From NCBI GenBank assembly GCA_020746835.1, contig JAGPNK010000026.1:124001-188000 (forward strand): a stretch of DNA of 64,000 nucleotides, given 5' to 3'. Both the position numbers and the translations under genes were made by a program. Source of the DNA: Stachybotrys elegans (lineage: Eukaryota; Ascomycota; Sordariomycetes; Hypocreales; Stachybotryaceae). The notes under the pieces are model-generated. The model was not told the DNA's origin, ran no database searches, and saw nothing but the letters and a program-made list of their open reading frames with translations. Below are positions 1 through 10,266 of the stretch, one piece after another (the stretch's first letter is position 1; the number at the start of each line of letters is the position of its first letter).

Positions 1-731
1 TTTGGACCATTACAGACTGGCGTCTCTATTTGCAGGTTGCCGTCTACCTCCCTACAGCAGGGATGCTATCTTCCATCTCAGGCTTTCTTCCCACGGTTAT
101 TCGAAGTAAGTATTCCATCGATGCGGTTCCCTCGTGCCATGTACTGATGGCATTCCAAAAGATCTGGGCTACCATGAGCCTACCCAGGCCAACTTGATGA
201 CTGTCCCCCCATATGTCTGCGCATTTGTACTCATGTACATTACATCCTGGACATCCGATCGCGTTCGCGAGCGTGGGCTGCATTGTACAGCTCTGGCTAC
301 CGTTGCCGCGGTCGCTTATGCTCTTCTCGCGTTCCTCCCCGAGTCGGCCTTGGCGGGTAAATATGCATGCATATGCATTGCAGTGGCTTGCGTGTACTCG
401 ACGTATCCTCCGTCACACGCGTGGGCAACGAATAACTTCGGCAACGAAACAAAGCGGGCCATTGGAGCCGGTATTTACACAGCGCTTGGCAACCTAGGCT
501 TCATTGCTGGCACCTGGTTCTACCCATCAAAGGATGCGCCTCAGTTTCGAAAAGGTCATCTTATCTGCATGTGCTTGGCAATTGCCACGGCTGTATTTGC
601 CTTGACTAACAGCCTTCTGCTCCGGGCTGTCAACAATCATCGCGACAAGAAGCATGGCAAGCCTGACCCGTCAGCTGTGGGATGTAACGGAGCTGGGAGA
701 TAAGGTCCCAAGCTTCCGATTTATTACATGA
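1..731 (+). CDS. MFS permease, allantoate/Dal5 type, 3' part (cut by window edge; C-terminal frameshift)
   Basis: C-terminal portion of a major facilitator transporter of the plasma membrane, resembling fungal allantoate/anion-cation-symporter permeases of organic acids and ureides. Exon to 105 (..FLPTVIR), intron 106-161, then an exon reading NLGYHEPTQANLMTVPPY and several hydrophobic helices with the typical segment WATNNFGNETKRAIGAG. The open frame stops at 703 with an atypical tail (..CNGAGR). Reading from 681 in the next frame gives DVTELGDKVPSFRFIT and a stop at 729-731, which is the usual ending of this family. A one-base frameshift (real or assembly error) therefore probably lies near 675-681. 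It ends only 50 nt from the convergent dehydrogenase gene and is probably the uptake step of the neighbouring catabolic cluster. Confidence 0.85.
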
Positions 732-781
732 GAAGACACATGCATTGATCATCGCTTAGCTGTATGAAGGTAATATTAATC

Positions 782-1508
782 CTACTTCATCTCGACTAAT
801 CTTGCGTCTACACCGTGTTCCTTGGCTAGGGCATTCAACGCATCAATCTTGCCGCGCGTGTGTTGTAGGGCGGCCTTCGCGGTCCAGCGCGTATCCTTCT
901 GGGATCGTCTCGCCACGGCGTGCCGCCTTTCGAATTTTTCCTCTCGCCGCAACACTTGGTGACATGTCTAAGATGAAATGGCCCTGCTCTCCGCCGGGAA
1001 CGCCAACGGCAAAAGGCGACGTGCCGAGAAGAGCCTCTTTGGAGCCCCACGCCGGCATACTCCTGGACGCATTTGTAAATGCCATTGCTGCGTAGCCTTT
1101 TTCGATTGCGTGTAGGAGATAGGTAGCTGCCATGCCGTAGTGATTGCTATGATTGACAGCAACGACTCCGAGACCGTACTCCGATGCCATCTCAGTTGCC
1201 TTTTCAATGGCCATGTGGGCACCAATGAATCCGAAGGTATTCTTGGCGTCAAGATGTGCCATTACCGGCGTTTTGATGGTGAATGATAACTCTGGATTGG
1301 GGTTTAAGACCCCAGCTTTGACACGATCAAGATAACCGGACAAACGATTGATGCCATGGGTATCCACGCCGCGCAAGTCGGCGAGCACTAGCGAATCCGC
1401 TATGACTGTCGCCCGATCAGATGGTACAGAGTGGCTGGTCAATATCTGTGTAGCCAGTTGTCGAGCTGACGTGGGGTCAATATAGACAATAGTAGAGGTC
1501 TCGGCCAT
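782..1508 (-). pseudogene. Malate/L-lactate dehydrogenase (Ldh2 family), internally deleted
   Basis: NAD(P)-dependent 2-hydroxyacid dehydrogenase of the Ldh2/YlbC family. From ATG 1508 the frame gives about 221 residues with family landmarks: ADLRGVDTHGINRL, VNHSNHYGMA, FTNASRSMPAWGS, GTSPFAVGVP and DREGRPTT. Family members are about 330-360 residues. Here the frame breaks right after GRPTT and stops at 843. In the next frame the sequence continues as GKIDALNALAKEHGVDARL to a stop at 782-784, which looks like the extreme C-terminus. So about 100 residues of the catalytic core appear deleted, with a frameshift at the join (inference). An in-frame extension upstream to 1724 does not look like this family and I leave it out. 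Convergent with the transporter, divergent from the aldolase. Confidence 0.75.
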
Positions 1509-1888
1509 GGTGAATTTGTCTGGTGTCCTGAAGGAAGGTCGCTGCTCTTTGCCAATGACATTGCCAAACTCCTGTTCCCTGTACTTATTAGGCCAACTCA
1601 CACAGGTCAAGTGGAGGCGTGAGTTTTGATCTATGAATACTAGCGCTTCATCGCCCCGGAAGATGGCCGGGGCAGTGGCCGAGGCAGTCACCAGGTCGTT
1701 TATCCCGCCGACAATTTCTGACATTACCGGCCGTCTCCAGCTAGGAAGGATTCGGAAATAGCATGGGAGGATAAATTAGACGCTGGGATATGCAAGTTTT
1801 GCCATATATGGATATTGATTGTGTCTTCATTAGCACCTACACCCGCTGACTACGAGCCTGGTACGCATCAGATCACGCCATATGAGCC
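1509..1888. promoter_or_regulatory. Divergent intergenic region between dehydrogenase and aldolase
   Basis: 380 bp separating two divergently transcribed catabolic genes, so it must hold both promoters. No site was identified with certainty. An open frame on the minus strand runs through part of it (1724-1509) in frame with the dehydrogenase but shows no recognisable domain. Confidence 0.4.
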
Positions 1889-2608
1889 ATGGATCCAAAT
1901 GTCAAACTTCTGCGTGGGTTTAGCACGTAAGAGATTCCAAGCAACTCTGATACCTTGTCTACTGACAATATTTTCAGTTGCGATGTGTCGGACGCGCTAT
2001 GCAAGCTGAAATTTCCTCATGGCGGCGTTCTGAGTGGTTTGACCATGTGGTCTCCGGATCGACAAAGTGGCAATACAACCATCGTGGGCCCAGCTTATAC
2101 TGTTCAATATGTGCCTCTGAGTGATGCCGCGCCAAAGCATCCTACACACTACGTGAGCTGTGCACCCTGCTACATGGACCAGGGATTTCACCGCTGACTC
2201 AAGCCCAAGATTGGCTCTATACCACCTGGAGCAGTAGTATTTGTCTCATGCCCAACACCAACACCAGTTGCAGTGTACGGCGGCATGATGTCTACTCGAG
2301 CGCAAGCAAGTCAAGCGGTCGGTTCGGTTATTGATGGCCGTTTCCGGGATCTCAAAGAACATCGCAACCTGGGGTACCCTGTGTTCGCCCGCGACATCAG
2401 TACGGCCCCTCCGTACGGAGAAGTCAAGGTTTCGGCGGTTCAAGTGCCAGTCAGAGTACAATCGCTGGGGCAAGATGTTGAGGTTTCCCCTGGCGACTAC
2501 ATCATCGGTGACGCTGATGGAGCGGTGGTCCTTCGGAAGGAACTTGTCAATGAAGTTTTGCCATTGATGAGACAACAGGTCGAAGCAGACAATCTAGGAA
2601 AGGAGTAG
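1889..2608 (+). CDS. RraA-like / 4-hydroxy-4-methyl-2-oxoglutarate aldolase family protein
   Basis: Three exons: 1889-1926, 1978-2152 and 2210-2608, giving 203 residues. The fold is that of RraA-like proteins, which in fungi and bacteria act as aldolases or oxaloacetate decarboxylases on pyruvate-derived acids. Landmarks are CDVSDAL near residue 14, GPAYTVQ, VYGGMMSTRA, the core SVIDGRFRDL (the GxxxDGxxRD metal-site motif), PVFARD, and PGDYIIGDADGAVV near the end. Intron ends are GT..AG and keep frame across both joins. The gene is divergent from the damaged dehydrogenase and followed by a dead lactonase, suggesting a pathway degrading a sugar-acid lactone to 2-oxo acids. It is the only member of this cluster that looks intact. 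Confidence 0.85.
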
Positions 2609-2692
2609 TACCATATACACCGCCCACATCACCAGCCACCTACTTTGTCAGCGGAACGACGATGCGTCCGAAAATGATACAATCGACAAAAG

Positions 2693-3091
2693 GGAATGCC
2701 AATAGAGTGGCTCTCAGTCCAGACGGCCGGACCCTATATCTGCCCAACACTGGCATCTCCAAATACTAACTACCCTATCCACAAGGACTTATACAACAAC
2801 AGAGACTTGTGAGCGTATAACTTTCTGAGTTCCAAAGATGGCACGCGGCTACCAGTGCTCGCCAACAAGCGGCTTCTAACAATCCAATCACTTTATGATA
2901 GCATCCGCGTGGCCCATGATGGGCTTATTTTTGCCAGTGCTGGGGACAGTATTGATGTGATTGACCCAGACACAGGTCTTAAACTTGGATCGATTCGTGT
3001 TAGAGGTAGGAGAAATGTTGCTATGTTTCTAGCTCTAGGTACTTATGAATTCTAGATCGTCGGCCGTAGTGGTGTTTAGCATGTTTCTAGT
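2693..3091 (+). pseudogene. Lactonase/gluconolactonase (SMP-30-like) relic with RIP-like stop codons
   Basis: A degraded beta-propeller lactonase. Readable pieces are NRVALSPDGRTLYLPNTGIS (2702-2763), then in another frame NYPIHKDLYNNRDL (2768-2809), then DGTRLPVLANKRLL and DSIRVAHDGLIFASAGDSID followed by VIDPDTGLKLGSIRV. In-frame stops occur at 2767 (TAA), 2810 (TGA), 3053 (TAG) and 3077 (TAG). The last three sit where tryptophan is expected (RDLW, ELW, GVW), as TGG-to-TGA/TAG changes would give. One frame change lies near 2765. G-to-A and C-to-T nonsense changes are the signature of repeat-induced point mutation. Intact homologues hydrolyse sugar lactones, which fits the aldolase/dehydrogenase/permease context. 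Confidence 0.75.
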
Positions 3092-3788
3092 CTTGCTCAT
3101 AAGCTGCTGGAATAACAAGGATATAGGGTGGTTTTCACTCCATAAGGGTGTCCAAAGATAAACAACAGTAGAAGTAAAGTAGTTGTTAGTCCTACCCACA
3201 AACGGTGCGGCATGTTCTTCGGAATGCTGTCCCTGGACAGAAGAAAGACATAGAATGTGGCCACTTCCCTAAAGGGTCAATGGGAGAATTTGCCGTCACT
3301 TCTCTCACTCTCCTTGGCAAGTGGAAACACCCATGCTGCATGAATCTTAGTTCCTTCAATCGCCAGAGCAAACCATTCATTTGCTTGGCCAGTCTCCATC
3401 GTAAGAATGTCTGGCATTCTATGACATACAGCAAATGAGTCTAGAACAGGCTAGAATGCTTGACGTTCTCTACATTCCACCCTATAAGCGGCGGGCAAGC
3501 CTATTGGGCAGAAAATCACGCTCATACGACGTGGAATCTAAGTTCTTGATAGCATCTGACAGAGTTCCACTCGAGGCTGGCTTCGGCGCAACCTTATCAC
3601 GGGCTGAATCACAGCGCCTTTTAACCAAGGACCTGCCCAGCCCTCGTCTCGCATGGCCCAGGTGCAATGGATTTTGTGAAACAGCACGAGACACGCCTAG
3701 GTGACCGCCTCGACTAGAGCCTCATGGAGGACGAGGGCTAACTCGGCAAGCAGCGAGCCACGAGCGCAAAAGCGAGGATGAAGGCGTC
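3092..3788. other. Intergenic, no supported gene
   Basis: About 700 bp with short open frames on both strands but no recognisable domain, tRNA or repeat. It separates the decayed catabolic cluster from the membrane-protein pair. Confidence 0.4.
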
Positions 3789-5762
3789 ATGTACGGCGTG
3801 CCGCCGGGTCCCAGCCAGGTCCGGGGGCTCATTGCCCGCCGGAGATCGCACCTCAGAGTGTGCGCCAAGATCCTGGCCCGGTGGTTCTCTACCCTCTTCT
3901 TCATCGCCATCGTCTACGCCATCTTGATCGGCTACTCGAGCAAAAAGGTCTTGTCCAAGGCAGACAAGCGCATCTTCAACGCCCTCGTCACCGGCGCCTT
4001 GATTGCGCTGGCCCTCATTACCCAGAGCCATCTGACCAAGGATGTGCGCGACCTCAGGTGGTGGATACTGAACCGCAGACCACGGTCGCGGCACAAGGTG
4101 ATTGACGGAGAAGGACATTATGATTCCCGCTCTAACCGTCGCTCAGGTTGAGAGCATACTCCGGGCTCACAGCATCAGCCAAGTCATCCGCTTGGCCTGC
4201 AAATCTCGCCGACTTTCCATTCACATTGCCGTCCTCAGCTGGGTGATTCTGTTCATTGTCGGCACACCCAGTCCTTTCAAAATAAAATCTGCTAATCATT
4301 AGTAGGGCTCTCAGGTTGGCTATGCCTCGATTGTTCTCTGCTACAGCATCGAAAAGTCCCAGAGCCACGCTCTGCTTCGCCCCGGTAATGTCACCATACC
4401 AAACCTCACCACCGTCGACACGGAGAGGGTCACCAACAGAACTACAAGTTCAGTACGAGCGATGCGATTCGTAGCAAACAGGTAAGTGTTTTTTTTTTTT
4501 TTTTTTTTTTTTTTTCGACGCCATGGATCTTTACTGACAATGGCAGCTACGGCTCCATCTCGCTGGCTTTCGACCAAGAGGACTACGGCCAGGTGCCTGC
4601 GCCCGGCACACTTTGGTTCTCTGATGACCCCCTCGTCTTCTGCAACGATACGCTCTGCTCGTACGCGTTTCTCGAAACAAACGCCGAGACCCTGAACAAC
4701 AGTCGCGCCATTCCAGTCGTGGTGGCAACCAACCGAACTGTTTCCGCCGTCGCCAGATGCCATAGCCATCCGGTCATCCAAGGCGGCAACGGCACGGAGC
4801 CCAACTTTACCATCAGAGCCAACGGTGAGGATGTGGTGCTCGCGCTTCCGCAGCAGGCAGGGCTTGACCAATCGACATTCATGACGAAGGTCGCCAACGC
4901 CACATCTACGTGTGAGGATGGCTCCAGCGTCGTCTCCGTGCTGGAAACATCGCCCACTGCGCCCTGGTACTACAATTGCACCGTGTCGCTGACGCCCGTC
5001 ACCAACGCCCATAATCCGGCGCACGAGTTGGGCAAGGACCTGTCCTGTTTTGCAACGGCGGCCATCGCCCTGCAAGGCTATAGCAGCACCTCTGACCGCA
5101 TCGGGCCCATCCAATCCGTCATCTATCCCTCGGCCTCGGTGTACGGCATTCCTCTGAACGGATCTGCCGCGGACATGGGGGTGCTTATCTCCCGGTTCAC
5201 CATCGGCGTCATCAGCGTGGCGGCCATAGCCAATTCGAACCTCGTCGTCGAGGGCGAGGCGCCATGGATTGGCGACGTGCTCAACGTCACCAGCTGGGCG
5301 ACCATACACCTCATCTTCGGGCTGTCTGCCGGTCTGCAGATTCTGCTGGCCATAACGGCCAAGTGGCTCGCGGACAAGGTCGTGGTTCCTCATGGCGCCA
5401 TTGACGAGGCAAAGATTTTCAAGCCGATGCTCACCCATAGAAACCCCATGGCCGAAGTCTTGGACAGGCCGTCGTCGCGAAAAACAGGCATTCAAGCCGT
5501 CCGATGGATCTATCGATGTGAATACTTGGGCGTCGGGCTGTATAATGTATACATGCAGGAATGCCCCTCGGAGAGCCAACCACTCAAAGTCAACAGGCCA
5601 AGAGCAGCGGCTCCTCCTACGGATCCATCGTCTCCTGATTCAAGTGTGGTTCAGAAGGATGGTGCCGAAGGGGCCCGAGCCAAACCCCACAACCAACCCG
5701 GAATCCCTACCACTCAGAATTCGAGAGCCTGGCCCACTTGTCAGCCCAGACGAGGACGATGA
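3789..5762 (+). CDS. Fungal-specific membrane protein, function unknown
   Basis: Four exons: 3789-4097, 4147-4257, 4315-4481 and 4547-5762, giving 600 residues. The N-terminus has two hydrophobic segments (STLFFIAIVYAILIGY, then FNALVTGALIALALI) followed by LRWWILNRRP. Exon 2 adds a third segment (AVLSWVILFIV). Exons 3-4 encode a long N-glycosylation-rich stretch (NVT, NLT, NRT, NDT, NCT) that is probably extracellular, then two more hydrophobic segments (ISRFTIGVISVAAIA; WATIHLIFGLSAGLQILLAI) and a basic tail. The layout is common in mould genomes but has no known function. The exon 2/3 donor (GTCGGC) is weak. The C-terminus is uncertain: another frame from about 5578 reads QAKSSGSSYGSIVS and stops at 5635-5637, a more natural tail. 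Same strand as the next membrane-protein gene, 218 bp upstream of it. Confidence 0.65.
4489..4515 (+). repeat. 27-nt poly-T run inside an intron
   Basis: An uninterrupted run of 27 T lies just after the 5' splice site (GTAAGTG) of intron 3 of the membrane-protein gene. It is likely to vary in length between isolates and is prone to sequencing error. Confidence 0.9.
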
Positions 5763-5980
5763 TACTGAAGCGGTTTCGTCTTCGGGTGTCAGAGTTGCCC
5801 TACATGAGAAGAAGTGGTACGGCATTCCGGATGGAAAAAAAGTTCGTCGTGGCGCAGGCAAAGTTCGTCCGAACGTCATCTTAAGACATCAGTATATAGA
5901 CCTGCCCCTGTCAGCGACCCCCGCGGCAGCACGAGAGAAATTGCACTTCCAATTATTCGTCCCGTCCCTGTCGTCCGCTA

Positions 5981-7382
5981 ATGGCAGAAATCCCTGCTGG
6001 AGCTGCCGGCGCCGCAATAGCGGTGCTGATATACTCTTTTGTTTGCCTGGGCGCGAGCTGCCTCGTCATTTGGCTCACGTGGCAGCACTTTGAGAGATGG
6101 AGCTGTAAGTCAGCGTGTCTTGGTGTCTCCCTACATTGGCCGGAAAGGTCCTTACACTGTCGGGGAAGATGTGGCGTGCATCGCCTATGCCACGACGATT
6201 GGCACCCTGTGTTCTATCATCCAGCAGATCCATGCCATCCATGCCTGGAGGAGAATCTTGACCGCGAGGTTCTTGCACTTGCAAGACCATTCCGATGATC
6301 CGGAGGCGGTCATGTCCAACGGGTCCTTGGGCCTGGATCTGGTCTTGTTCTATATCCGTAAGCCAGCGCGCCCCTGTGTGAATGAAGCTAACATGTCCCT
6401 CCAGAATTCTACTGCTACAACGTGGAGGGATTGCTCGTCACGTTTTGGTAAGCTGCCCGCAGCCCGACGCTGATGGTTGCTGACTTGCCCAGGGGCTTGG
6501 CGCTTGCACACTCGGTGTATGGGTTGAGCAAAAGAGTCAAGTACTCCAAGTCTTGTAGTGTCCGAAACCTCGCTGGCAAGGTTCTGGCCGCCTTGGTTCC
6601 CATCGTCAGCATCGCCTCGCTGCAGGCGTCGCCAATCCGATCCAACTCGGAGGTATTTCTGTTGTTGGCAGGAATTCCACGTGAGAGAACCTATGCATAC
6701 ATACCAGCACTACGTCTTCTAACCCTGTCTAGTGATGTTCTCCATCGGCCTCGGGGGCTTGTCAGTTCTGGCTATCCTGATTCGCTACATTGTCTTCCGA
6801 ATCAGGGTTCAGAAGTTCCAAGTCACATATGGTTGGCCAAACTCGGACATCTCTTCTTCGACGCTGCCGGCCGAGCCGATTGGCAAGAGAAACATGTACG
6901 ACCAGTGGCTGCTGGCACGGTTCACGGCAGCCTTTGTGGTCCTGAGGTAAATATAACCCGCGAGGCTACGACATGTCACTAACTCGGGGGTTAGTGTCTT
7001 CGAGATCACCATTCTGGTCTTCAAGATCCACTCAGCAGACAACATTAACAAGGACATTCAAGGGGATCAGCCAGACCTTTCGTCCCAACGTGCCATTCAA
7101 GATTTCCTGCTGTTTCTGCCAGGCGTTAGCGCATCGCTGCTGGTTTTCCTCGTCTTTGGCACGACGAGACCTTTTCTCGAGTATATGCGATCGTGCCTCT
7201 TCGCCGAGCGAGACCAATCTTCTCTCGAGGCTCTTCCGCTTCAGAACATGCCATCTGCCTCCCTTTCCACGCTTGCATCCGTGCCGTCACATCCCGGCAA
7301 CCATGCTCCAGCGCGGCCAGAGACGGAAATTTGGTTGGACGAGAATGAGTTCTACTCCAGAAATCCAGGGCGCCAGCGATGA
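5981..7382 (+). CDS. Seven-TM orphan membrane protein (receptor-like topology)
   Basis: Six exons: 5981-6104, 6148-6357, 6405-6447, 6493-6680, 6733-6946 and 6995-7382, giving 388 residues. Seven hydrophobic segments are visible in order: AAIAVLIYSFVCLGASCLVI, VACIAYATTIGTLCSII, GLLVTFWGLALAHSVYG, KVLAALVPIVSIASL, MFSIGLGGLSVLAILIRYIV, LARFTAAFVVLSVFEITILV and LLFLPGVSASLLVFLVF. A hydrophilic C-terminal tail of about 70 residues follows, as expected for a 7TM receptor. No family assigned. The first intron is only 43 nt; without it, a frameshift near 6110 would be required, because the intervening sequence also reads as plausible protein (QRVLVSPYIGRKGPYTV). Downstream of and parallel to another orphan membrane-protein gene. 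Confidence 0.65.
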
Positions 7383-8091
7383 TCCTGTACGATATGTAAT
7401 GTTATATAATATTATGAGAACTTAATGAGCAAGTGATTCGATAGTGTCCGGTGCCCCTTTTGCATGTTGACGGACATACGATGGTTCGGCTGAAACAAAG
7501 TCAGAGCGCAAAACGAAATGGCATCCACACAACGACAGGGTTGAAGTAATGGCCGGAGATGACTGAGCGACGTTGGCAAATGCCAAATGGTGCATTCAGA
7601 CAGACTTCGAGGTTGCCTTGTACAGTATTTTTTGCAGGTTTCTGTTGACTCTATGCGCATTATTCACATCGTGATACACTTCAGTTGAGAGTCATCTATC
7701 TGACACGGTGGTGAAGGTTTCCAAGCCGCCAAGGACTAGCACGGAGAGGTTGGCCGCGCCCAGGGTCGTTGTTTCTGGTGGAGTCTGTTGCACCCACGTC
7801 TCAGAAGTTTAGACCAAGCTAACCAGCCCATTTCCACGAATTGCGGACCTGCTTGGCTGAAACTTAGGAGAGCCGTCGACGGCGGTAGCGCCTGGTCACC
7901 GACGAGGGCGGCAAATCGTCGTCTATAAAGACGGATTAACCCGTCGACTTTGAGACAGCTTCTTCCATCCTCATCCTCATCCTCATCTTCAACCATTCAA
8001 TTCTTTCCGCTGGTCGGTCTATTTTTGTATTAATTTATCTCCGCCTTTTTACAGCCTGTGGCTCTTTATTACAACTTCAAACTCCGCCAAA
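7383..8091. other. Intergenic with promoter of the small secreted protein gene
   Basis: 709 bp. The last 170 bp hold a TATA-like element and a pyrimidine-rich run (repeated TCATCC/TCATCT, about 7964-7989) typical of strong fungal promoters. The remainder shows nothing recognisable. Confidence 0.5.
7924..7929 (+). promoter_or_regulatory. TATA box of the small secreted cysteine-rich protein gene
   Basis: TATAAA 163 bp before the ATG at 8092, followed by a CT-rich tract and an A/C-rich leader ending CCAAAATG. The arrangement suggests a regulated, highly expressed gene. Confidence 0.5.
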
Positions 8092-8537
8092 ATGCAGTTC
8101 TCTCTCGCCACCGTTCTCCTCGGCCTCGTTGCCGTTGCCTCCGCCGGCGTCGTCGACGTTGAGGGCATCAAGAACGCTCCCCGGGACGCCGTCCTGATTG
8201 AGCGCCAGAACCAGAACCGCCCCGTGCCCTCTGGTGACTGCTGCGTCCCCAACACCAGCCTGAAGCAGGACGCCTGCACCGCCGCCAACGGCCAGGCCGG
8301 CCGTTGCGTGCCTGGTGGAAACAACTGTAAGTGTGCTTGAGTGTGGTTGTTGCTAGCATAGGCTAACCGAGTCGAATAGGCGGAGGAGCCCTCAGCTGCG
8401 TCGCCCAGTCCAACCTCCAGTGCGACAACAACGTCATCGAGCGTGGCAACACTCTGTGCCGTGCCATCTCCCCCTTCGGTGGTCTGTTTGATGGTGCCAG
8501 GATCATCCAGTCTCTGTCCGAGGCTCAGGTCAACTAA
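8092..8537 (+). CDS. Small secreted cysteine-rich protein (effector-like candidate)
   Basis: Two exons (8092-8326, 8380-8537; GTAAGT..TAG intron) encode 130 residues. Residues 1-18 (MQFSLATVLLGLVAVASA) are a clear signal peptide. The next about 30 residues are acidic/basic and could be a propeptide. The mature part has eight cysteines: GDCC, DAC, GRC, NNC, LSC, LQC and TLC, enough for four disulphides, and ends in a hydrophobic/polar helix (RIIQSLSEAQVN). Codon use is strongly biased to C-ending codons, as in highly expressed fungal genes. The spacing is not that of hydrophobins, whose CC pairs come second and sixth. Such proteins are often effectors or surface proteins, but no specific function can be assigned. 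Confidence 0.8.
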
Positions 8538-10266
8538 GGGACTGCGAGTTTAGGTAGTAATGCAACCATAAGCTGTACTATTGTGTCTATTGCCGTGACT
8601 AGTGGCATGTTGTGCTGTGTATAAATGGATAAGCGAAACGGGCTGCATTGAGAACCCGGTTGATTTGATGGAGAATCTGGGCTTGAAACTCGAGCTCGGG
8701 CAGAAGCGGCAGCTAGTTGTCGCGTATCTCCATTGCTCCGCTCCAACTGGGTCTACGGAAACAGTCGGCCTTTGTCCAGTTTCGGTTATTTTGGGTGGCC
8801 AGACACGGTCATTTTCCTCCCCAACAACTACCCTGGACACGGGCAAGCTGGACGAGGAGCAGGACAGCGTTGGGATTCGGTCCGTTCCTTTCACGACGGA
8901 TTTCTATTGATTGCCCCTCCTTGTAGCATGAATACGATGCTGAGATGCAGCATGGAGATCGAGGTGGGACGAATCAATGGTAACAAGGAATAACAAGCTA
9001 GTACGTACACAGTGAGGCAACCAAAGCAGTCGTAAACAGTAGGGGGAAACAGGGGGAAACACGGCGTTGCTATTCGTCGACAGAGCAATTGCCGGTGGAC
9101 CAACGCGTCGTGTCAAGCGAAGAACAGATAAGCAAATATCCATCTCCATCTCCATCGGATCGACGAGGACATGACTGTTCCTAGCTAAATCCAGTATTGA
9201 ACCAGCGGACGGATGATCCGCCAAGCGGAGACACCGAATCGTACTCGATTCTAGACTGGCCCTGGAATGAGGCGCCCCGCGGGGTGACTGACTTAGTGCC
9301 TGAAGGGTCAACCAGGGCTGCCGTCGACCTTGCCCTAGCCAAGATCGAGTGGCTCATGATTGGGCTTGGACGTCCGCCTCGTATTAGACCGGACAGGTCA
9401 GGTCAGCCCAGAGTGGCTATGACGTGACGACAGCCCGAGGCTTACGACCGGATGCCTATCATGGCACCTTCTAGGCACGTCGATGAATGACTATGACTCC
9501 GAGGACGTGACAGGTTCCTTTTCATGACGTGAGGGTGAGACCTGTTTTACTGGCAAAAGGCCAACACACAAATCTGACCATTTATTTCACTGTACAGTAT
9601 GTGTATTTTTTTTGCCACCCACACGCGTCTGCGCTGATTGGACTCGACTCTGCTTTGTTTTTCTTCCCACCGCCATGCTGCCCACTTCCTACTGCGGCCA
9701 CACGCATGCCGACTGCAGCAGGATATCCATCAGCAGTGAGGTCATGTCACTGGTGCTTCCACACCCAGCCCCCTGCCGTGCCCTCTCGCCCAAGACCTCG
9801 CTTCCCGCCCGGGTGCGCCGGTTGCCAGGGATCAGCATTGCTTGTTACGCGCTCATTGGTGCCACAGTATCGCTGTCACTCATGGCCCAGCCACTTGGCC
9901 CTGGTCTCCCCAGCGGTTGGTCCAGCGAAGCCAGCCTAAACCTCGTTGGGCGCCATGCCTGCAGGGACATGGTCCTAACATTGGGCTGCGAGCGTGGCAT
10001 CACATCAACCGTACATGTCCATATATACTTTGCTGCCGGCAAACACATCGGGGCAATGAAACAAAAGCAGTCATATATATCCAGATCCAGAATACCTGTA
10101 CCATAATACAATCATCCAAACTAGACTTGCTCCCTGACTCACTGCTCTACTACACCAAAGCCGCCGCTCATCACCTCAACACACCAGTGACTGTCCATCA
10201 CCATCACCACCACCTAGAAGAAGCCCCCTTTATAACGTGAATAAAAAAGGCACACCTCACGCACTC
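8538..10266. other. Intergenic, no supported gene
   Basis: About 1.7 kb. Short open frames exist on both strands but none shows a domain, splice pattern or codon bias. A direct repeat of GGGGGAAACA occurs near 9042-9061. A TATATA element lies at 10022-10027 about 240 bp before the coiled-coil gene, and a CAC/CAT-rich run precedes that gene. Confidence 0.4.

Noticed and set aside
1509..1724. In-frame N-terminal extension of the dehydrogenase
   Set aside because: Does not resemble the family, and ATG 1508 gives the usual N-terminus; left as intergenic.
3435..3704. 89-codon plus-strand frame
   Set aside because: No domain, no splice partners, no codon bias.
4341..5579. 412-codon open frame on the minus strand
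   Set aside because: Antisense shadow of the spliced membrane-protein gene; composition is low-complexity Arg/Gly/His and it contains a poly-Lys from the poly-T intron run.
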